8,931 nt of DNA from contig DATDGR010000125.1 of NCBI GenBank assembly GCA_036521995.1, forward strand, positions 1-8,931, read 5' to 3'. The notes beneath the pieces were generated by a model. That model saw only the letters and a list, made by a program, of their open reading frames with translations, made no database searches and was not told the origin of the DNA. The first letter of the stretch is position 1; the number at the start of each line of letters is the position of its first letter. Source of the stretch: Gp13-AA77 sp036521995. GTDB lineage: Bacteria; Acidobacteriota; Terriglobia; UBA7540. A program made the translations under genes and the position numbers. Below are positions 4,592 through 8,931 of this stretch, in pieces.

Positions 4592-6859
4592 GTGGACTTT
4601 CAAGTCACCACCATGGCGGGAGCGGCTGCTCCCGCTAAGGAGCAAACGGCGTCGACCGAAAGCAAGTGCCCGGTATCGGGGGGCGCTGGCAGACGCACGT
4701 TGACGAACGAAGACTGGTGGCCGAATCAACTGAACCTGAAGATGCTGCACCAGCACTCCTCGTTGTCCAATCCGATGGACAAGGACTTCAATTACGCCAA
4801 AGAGTTCAACAGCCTCGACCTGAATGCCGTGATCAAGGACCTCCGCACCAGTATGACGACGTCGCAGGAGTGGTGGCCGGCAGACTACGGCCACTACGGG
4901 CCGTTTATGATTCGTATGGCGTGGCACGCCGCGGGTACGTACCGCATCGGCGACGGCCGCGGCGGGGCCGGTTCGGGCACCCAACGATTCGCGCCCCTTA
5001 ACAGTTGGCCGGACAACGTGCTCCTCGATAAGGCGCGCCGGTTGCTCTGGCCCATCAAGCAGAAGTATGGACGGAAAATCTCCTGGGGCGACCTCATGGT
5101 TCTCGCCGGCAACGTCGCCCTGGAATCGATGGGATTCAAGACCTTCGGTTTCGGCGGCGGGCGGGAGGACGTCTGGGAGCCGCCCGAGGACATTCTCTGG
5201 GGGCCGGAGGGCGAGTGGCTAGCGGACGAGCGCTACAAGGGCGATCGTCAGCTCGATAGTCCTCTCGGCGCTGTTCAGATGGGCCTGATCTACGTGAATC
5301 CGGAAGGACCCAATGGCAAGCCGGACCCCGTCGCGGCGGCACGGGATATCCGCGAGACCTTCGGCCGCATGGCGATGAATGACTATGAGACCGTCGCGCT
5401 GATTGCTGGCGGGCACACTTTCGGCAAGGCCCACGGCGCCGCCGATCCGAAAAAGTATGTCGGCCGCGAACCCGAAGGCGCCGACATTACGGAGCAAGGC
5501 CTCGGCTGGACAAGCACTTATGGCACTGGCAGCGGCGCCTACACGATCGGCAGCGGGCTGGAGGGCGCATGGAGCAACACTCCCGTGAAGTGGAGCCATC
5601 ACTACCTGGAAAACCTGTTCAATTATGAGTGGGAGCTGGGGAAGAGCCCCGCCGGCTGCTACCAGTGGTTTCCCAAGAACGGGGCGGCAGCCGGCACGGT
5701 TCCTGACGCCCACGATCCCTCGAAGCGGCACGTCCCCATCATGTTCACGACGGATCTCTCCCTCAGAGTGGATCCAATCTACGGGCCGATCACCAAGCAC
5801 TTCCGCGACAATCCGCAGGAATTCGCTGATGCTTTCGCCAAGGCGTGGTTTAAGCTGACCCACCGCGACATGGGGCCCCTCTCGCGCTATCTTGGCCCGC
5901 TGGTTCCCAAGGAGTCCCAGCTGTGGCAAGACCCTGTTCCCCCTGTGGATCATGAACTCATCGGGAATAGGCAGATTACGGCCCTGAAGTCCCAAATCCT
6001 TGCATCGGGACTGTCAATTTCCGAACTGGTCACCACGGCCTGGGCAGCGGCGTCGACGTTCCGCGGCTCCGATAAGCGCGGTGGGGCGAACGGCGCGCGC
6101 ATTCGCCTGGCGCCACAAAAGGATTGGGAAGTGAACCAGCCGGCCGAGCTCGCGAAGGCTCTCGGGAAGCTGGAGGCGATTCAAAGGCGTTTCAACCGCT
6201 CCCAGTCCAACGGGAAGACATCCGGTGGGAAGAAGGTCTCGCTTGCTGACCTAATCGTCCTGGGCGGCTGCGCAGCCGTCGAGGAAGCCGCAAAAAGGGC
6301 CGGTCACGACGTGAAGGTTCCCTTTTCGCCGGGACGCACGGATGCATCGCAGGAGCAGACCGACGGGCACTCCTTCGCTGTATTAGAGCCGGCCTCAGAC
6401 GGGTTCCGCAACTACCGGAATGGAGACCAAAGACCCGCAGAGGAGGCGCTGGTGGATCGGGCGCGGTTGCTGACGCTGACGGCCCCCGAGATGACGGTTC
6501 TCGTGGGCGGAATGCGAGCCCTGAATGCGAGCTTTGGGCAGTCCAAACACGGCGTTTTCACCGACCGGCCCGGCACGCTGACGAACGATTTCTTCGTCAA
6601 CCTGCTCGACATGAATACGAAGTGGGAGGCCTCGCCCACGTCCAAAGATGTTTTTGAAGGGCGCGATCGCAAGACGGGCGAACTCAAGTGGACCGGCACC
6701 CGCGTGGACCTTGTTTTCGGTTCGAACTCCCAACTGCGAGCCATCGCGGAATTCTACGCCTGTGACGACTCGAAGGAGGCGTTCGTGAAGGACTTCGCGG
6801 CAGCGTGGAACAAAGTGATGAACCTTGATCGCTTCGACTTGGCCGCTCAGAGGAGTTAG
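4592..6859 (+). CDS. katG: Catalase-peroxidase KatG (755 aa)
   Basis: KatG is a bifunctional haem enzyme that dismutates H2O2 and oxidises donors by peroxidase chemistry, protecting the cell from peroxide. The length matches the usual 720-750 aa two-domain enzyme: a catalytic N-terminal half and a non-haem C-terminal copy from about residue 440. Distal residues are Arg108, Trp111 and His112 (MIRMAWHAAGTYR). The proximal haem ligand is His275 (AGGHTFGKAHG), with Trp327 as proximal tryptophan. The Met-Tyr-Trp adduct needed for catalase activity is present as Met260 (FGRMAMND), Tyr234 (GLIYVNPEGPNG) and Trp111. The GTG at 4592 is chosen because AAGGAGGA at 4577-4584 sits 7 nt before it; the ATG at 4613 has no such site. 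No secretion signal is seen, so it should be cytoplasmic. It is co-transcribed with perR and closed by a terminator. Confidence 0.98.
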   Translation: MDFQVTTMAGAAAPAKEQTASTESKCPVSGGAGRRTLTNEDWWPNQLNLKMLHQHSSLSNPMDKDFNYAKEFNSLDLNAVIKDLRTSMTTSQEWWPADYGHYGPFMIRMAWHAAGTYRIGDGRGGAGSGTQRFAPLNSWPDNVLLDKARRLLWPIKQKYGRKISWGDLMVLAGNVALESMGFKTFGFGGGREDVWEPPEDILWGPEGEWLADERYKGDRQLDSPLGAVQMGLIYVNPEGPNGKPDPVAAARDIRETFGRMAMNDYETVALIAGGHTFGKAHGAADPKKYVGREPEGADITEQGLGWTSTYGTGSGAYTIGSGLEGAWSNTPVKWSHHYLENLFNYEWELGKSPAGCYQWFPKNGAAAGTVPDAHDPSKRHVPIMFTTDLSLRVDPIYGPITKHFRDNPQEFADAFAKAWFKLTHRDMGPLSRYLGPLVPKESQLWQDPVPPVDHELIGNRQITALKSQILASGLSISELVTTAWAAASTFRGSDKRGGANGARIRLAPQKDWEVNQPAELAKALGKLEAIQRRFNRSQSNGKTSGGKKVSLADLIVLGGCAAVEEAAKRAGHDVKVPFSPGRTDASQEQTDGHSFAVLEPASDGFRNYRNGDQRPAEEALVDRARLLTLTAPEMTVLVGGMRALNASFGQSKHGVFTDRPGTLTNDFFVNLLDMNTKWEASPTSKDVFEGRDRKTGELKWTGTRVDLVFGSNSQLRAIAEFYACDDSKEAFVKDFAAAWNKVMNLDRFDLAAQRS

Positions 6860-6891
6860 AGCCGAAACACGTTCCTCCAAACGAGTAGCAG

Positions 6892-6923
6892 CGCGGACCG
6901 CCGCTTTTCGGTCCGCGTTTCTT
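6892..6923 (+). terminator. Rho-independent terminator after katG
   Basis: A perfect 9-bp stem CGCGGACCG (6892-6900) and CGGTCCGCG (6909-6917) with an 8-nt loop CCGCTTTT is followed by TTTCTT. It begins 32 nt after the katG stop and should end the perR-katG transcript. Confidence 0.88.
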
Positions 6924-7269
6924 ATCCTGAAGGCGAAGGCGTGGTGGTAGTCAAAGCGGCTGCGGGTATCGGTGGGGGTTCTCACGCGGTCGAGGGTCAG
7001 AGCGCAGCGTTGCCGTTAATCCTCGGGGCGTGTGCCCGCATACTCGTTGAACTTGGACCATCGCTAACGGCCTAGGGGGCGAGTTGAGGGCCAGCAGCGG
7101 CCGCAAATGCGTGCTCCCGAAGGCAACTCGCCACTACCCGACAAGACAGGAGTCATCCGCGCGGGAGAGGTGTAAGCCAACTTCCGAGTAGCCCACGGTC
7201 CAGGCGTCAAAAGCTCTCCTCGAACCGATGCCGCTATCCGCAAGGTTGCTTGTGGGTGGCGCTGTTATA
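6924..7269. other. Intergenic stretch, no gene recognised
   Basis: No credible coding region is seen. GCCGTTA (7012-7018) and TAACGGC (7065-7071) form a 7-bp inverted repeat 46 nt apart. An open minus-strand stretch reaching down to 7134 is probably the out-of-frame continuation of the channel remnant to its right and then random sequence; it has no recognisable motif. Confidence 0.5.
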
Positions 7270-7512
7270 TTAACGTGACGTAACGGACATGGCTGGGCCG
7301 AAGGCTCGCTCCTGAACCTGCTTACTAAGATTGCCACTGTAATCGCTATGGCCGGTCACCCCTTCCAGGGCCGCTAGTATACGGGCTTCCCCGCTAAGCG
7401 GCACTATATCGCCATACCCAATCGTCGAGAGCGTTATCAGACTGAAATAAAGCAGCTCCCTGACGGTTGGCTGGGTGGCTTCCCACCTGGATGGAATCCG
7501 GATAGAAGTGCC
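7270..7512 (-). pseudogene. Potassium-channel pore fragment (two-TM, ion-channel type), frameshifted
   Basis: On the minus strand, the frame open from 7512 to the TAA at 7272-7270 reads a classic K+-channel pore: RELLYFSLITLSTIGYGDIVP, with selectivity filter TIGYGD, then LSGEARILAALEGVTG. In two-helix channels this pore is followed by a hydrophobic inner helix. Here the frame instead goes hydrophilic (HSDYSGNLSKQ), while the expected helix sequence IAITVAILVSRF appears in another frame at once (around 7347-7311). A small deletion of about 7-8 bases, or an equivalent frameshift, near 7350 explains this. Upstream, an in-frame TGA at 7515-7513 closes the reading and no first membrane helix is found. 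No start codon or ribosome-binding site is present. I judge it a decayed gene remnant. A sequencing indel could explain the frameshift but not the missing N-terminus. Confidence 0.75.
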
Positions 7513-7515
7513 TCA

Positions 7516-7770
7516 TGGCGCGCACGATTCGCGATTTGAAACGTCACCCGAGAACCAGGCCGTCACACATCTTCCAAAGACAATCTTCTAAGAATTTGGT
7601 GAAAAACCCTACTCCAATTGGTACAACTTCAAATGAACGCATAGGTCTTGACGGGTTTCAGTAAGAACAACCGCAGGCCGCAATCTTTGCGAAGCCCGAG
7701 CGGGAAAGCTGACTACCGACATAGTTGCCGAAAGGGCTGGGCAAACGATGCCGGTCGGAAGGAAGGCGAG
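7516..7770. other. Leader region of the membrane-protein gene, no gene recognised
   Basis: This stretch separates the channel remnant from the membrane-protein start. I found no missing first helix of the channel in any minus-strand frame here. TTGACG at 7647-7652 could be a -35 element, but no acceptable -10 lies at the correct distance, so I do not call a promoter. Confidence 0.4.
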
Positions 7771-8445
7771 ATGAGTGAGAAAGCGGAACTGATTGGTCAA
7801 GAGATTAGAACGCCGCGTGCTGCCGGAGTCGCTGGCATTGTCTTCGCACTGTTGTTGATCACGAGCGACGTGATGATCTGGCTCCATGTGCCTTCTGCAT
7901 CCGAAGCACAACCTGCCGTAGTCGCTCGGCACTCCAGAGAGATTGCGATTGCTCTAAACCTGCGTCCGTTCGCGGGCATCGCCTTCCTGTGGTTCATCGG
8001 TGTCGTCCGTCATCGCTTGGGGAACCTCGAAGACCGTTTCTTCGCCACGATCTTCCTGGGTAGCGGTCTGCTGTATCTTGCAATGATGTTTCTGAGCGGC
8101 GCAGTGGCGCACGCGGTGCTGACGCTTTTGGCGACCGGATCAGGCACTCTGATAACTCCCGGCTCTTACGACTTGGCACGGCAAGAGGTTTTTCGTATCT
8201 CGGCAGTTTACGCAACCAGGATGGCCGGCGTGTTCATGATGTCTACCTCCACGATCTTGATGCAAACCCGGGTTGTGCCACGCTGGGTAGCGATCCTGGG
8301 TTATATCCTGGCGCTGGTTCTATTGCTCAGCGCCAGTTATACAAACTGGTTGGCACTGGTGTTTCCGCTGTGGGTGATGCTGGTCAGCAGGTGGATGATC
8401 CTCGTCCAGGGCAGAAACCTCGAGACAGACAGTCGTTCGGCCTAG
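7771..8445 (+). CDS. Unrecognised integral membrane protein, about six TM helices (224 aa)
   Basis: I do not recognise the family. Hydrophobic segments lie at about residues 17-39, 58-79, 90-118, 143-165, 172-190 and 193-212, giving about six predicted membrane helices in the inner membrane. The loop between helices 1 and 2 carries SREIAIALNLRPFAG; arginines flank several helices (VVRHRLG, VSRWMILVQGR), and the tail after 212 is short and polar. No cysteine, no conserved enzymatic motif and no signal-peptide cleavage site is evident. The ATG at 7771 is chosen because GGAAGG at 7761-7766 sits 4 nt before it. An in-frame TTG at 7648 would add 41 basic, low-complexity residues unlike the rest. 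It stands alone: a decayed channel lies on the other strand upstream, and no gene follows within the window. Function cannot be assigned. Confidence 0.8.
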   Translation: MSEKAELIGQEIRTPRAAGVAGIVFALLLITSDVMIWLHVPSASEAQPAVVARHSREIAIALNLRPFAGIAFLWFIGVVRHRLGNLEDRFFATIFLGSGLLYLAMMFLSGAVAHAVLTLLATGSGTLITPGSYDLARQEVFRISAVYATRMAGVFMMSTSTILMQTRVVPRWVAILGYILALVLLLSASYTNWLALVFPLWVMLVSRWMILVQGRNLETDSRSA

Positions 8446-8451
8446 GATGGA

Positions 8452-8468
8452 ACCGTTACTTTAACGGT
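8452..8468 (+). terminator. Short hairpin just after the membrane-protein gene, weak terminator candidate
   Basis: ACCGTTA (8452-8458) and TAACGGT (8462-8468) form a perfect 7-bp stem with a 3-nt loop, 6 nt after the stop codon. No T-run follows on the plus strand, so intrinsic termination would be weak. It may instead be an mRNA 3' stabilising hairpin or a protein-binding palindrome. Confidence 0.4.
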
Positions 8469-8715
8469 GCCGCGTTCCGGCGTAACTTACGCTATTGGTC
8501 GGTTGTCGCCAGCTAGTTCAGGTAGCTCAAGGCGAATGCAGCGGAAGAATCTGTCACCGGCGACTGACCCGCGAGTAACGGCCTAATGTTTACCTGGCCG
8601 CGTTCACTTGACGGTTTGTTAAAATTAACCGGCGCAAATCTGCTTGCACCTAAATCTAGCGTAAGCGTTCTATAATCAAGCAGTTTGGCCGGTTAGTGCA
8701 GTGAAGCTAGTGTTA

Positions 8716-8736
8716 TGTCCATCAATTAGATGGACA
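8716..8736. repeat. Perfect 8-bp inverted repeat with 5-nt spacer
   Basis: TGTCCATC (8716-8723) and GATGGACA (8729-8736) flank AATTA. The 21-bp palindrome is the size of a dimeric repressor operator or a small hairpin. It is not near a recognisable gene start in this window, so its partner gene, if any, may lie beyond the right edge. Confidence 0.6.
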
Positions 8737-8753
8737 ATTAATTCTGCCTCTTT

Positions 8754-8777
8754 CGGCTGCGCGGCTGGGTGCAGCCG
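8754..8777. repeat. Perfect 7-bp GC-rich inverted repeat with 10-nt spacer
   Basis: CGGCTGC (8754-8760) and GCAGCCG (8771-8777) could form a hairpin with a 10-nt loop. On the minus strand it is followed by AAAGAGGCAG, not a T-run; on the plus strand by GGTTGAATC. Neither side looks like an intrinsic terminator. Confidence 0.45.
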
Positions 8778-8931
8778 GGTTGAATCTGTTCTAGTCGTCT
8801 GATTGGGTCAGAATCTGAACAAAAGTGACAAGTTTTTGATGCCAGACAACACTTCACCTTTTGCGGAGGCTGGCTGACGAGCTTCGCGGGACGTGGCCTA
8901 TAGCTGTGAATCGGTTGCATCAAGTGCCCGC

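Larger units (their letters stand above)
8469..8931. other. Non-coding tail with inverted repeats, no gene recognised
   Basis: No supported gene lies here on either strand; the open frame at 8738-8923 on the minus strand has no motif, ribosome-binding site or coding character. The notable content is palindromic: the perfect repeats at 8716-8736 and 8754-8777, and the sequence AAATTAACCGGC at 8622-8633. TATAAT occurs at 8671-8676, but the nearest -35-like TTGCAC is 21 nt upstream, too far for a confident promoter. Confidence 0.5.

Noticed and set aside
5219..5995. A 258-residue minus-strand open frame within katG.
   Set aside because: It is antisense to a full-length KatG with conserved residues and has no homology signal of its own.
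7012..7071. An integron attC-like site from the GCCGTTA and TAACGGC pair.
   Set aside because: The arms do not match the RYYYAAC and GTTRRRY core boxes, and there is no integron integrase or cassette structure.
8518..8580. GGTAGCTCAAGG resembling a tRNA D-arm.
   Set aside because: There is no T-arm sequence such as GGTTCGAATCC at the proper distance and no acceptor stem pairing.
8644..8676. TTGCAC and TATAAT as a promoter.
   Set aside because: The spacer is 21 nt, outside the normal range, and no gene follows within the window.
8738..8923. A 61-residue minus-strand open frame in the right tail.
   Set aside because: Its composition looks random, it has no ribosome-binding site, and it covers both palindromes only in part.

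Overview
This is a GC-rich bacterial window with three parts: the right end of a mobile element, a peroxide-stress operon, and a decayed or sparse tail. No marker gene fixes the organism. The mobile-element genes and the PerR-KatG pair remind me of soil Acidobacteriota, but that is recall of similar gene neighbourhoods and is low-confidence.

Positions 1-3584, all on the minus strand, hold a four-gene block read from right to left. The order is a small zinc-ribbon/HTH-like protein (DUF6431-like), a short DnaG-type primase with a CHC2 zinc finger and Toprim domain, a complete tyrosine recombinase, and a second tyrosine recombinase that runs off the left edge. The last three genes are joined by two 4-nt ATGA stop/start overlaps, so they form one translationally coupled unit. 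A primase coupled to paired recombinases suggests an integrative element that makes or repairs single-stranded DNA during movement. This block is the best candidate in the window for a poorly described system. The DUF6431-like gene has no ATG, GTG or TTG at its N-terminus.

Positions 3585-4073 contain no gene and probably include the element's right boundary. They also carry the control region of the next operon: a perfect 7-1-7 PerR-type palindrome that covers a candidate -10 box just before the perR start.

Positions 4074-6923 are a perR-katG operon with a strong terminator. PerR keeps all five regulatory-metal ligands, including the Asp that separates PerR from Fur, and both structural-zinc CxxC pairs. 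KatG is full length with complete catalytic and Met-Tyr-Trp adduct residues. In the expected circuit, peroxide oxidises PerR, repression at the palindrome is lifted, and KatG is made.

Positions 6924-8931 are gene-poor. They hold a minus-strand remnant of a potassium-channel pore (filter TIGYGD) broken by a frameshift, one intact unrecognised six-helix membrane protein (7771-8445), and a non-coding tail with several short perfect inverted repeats.
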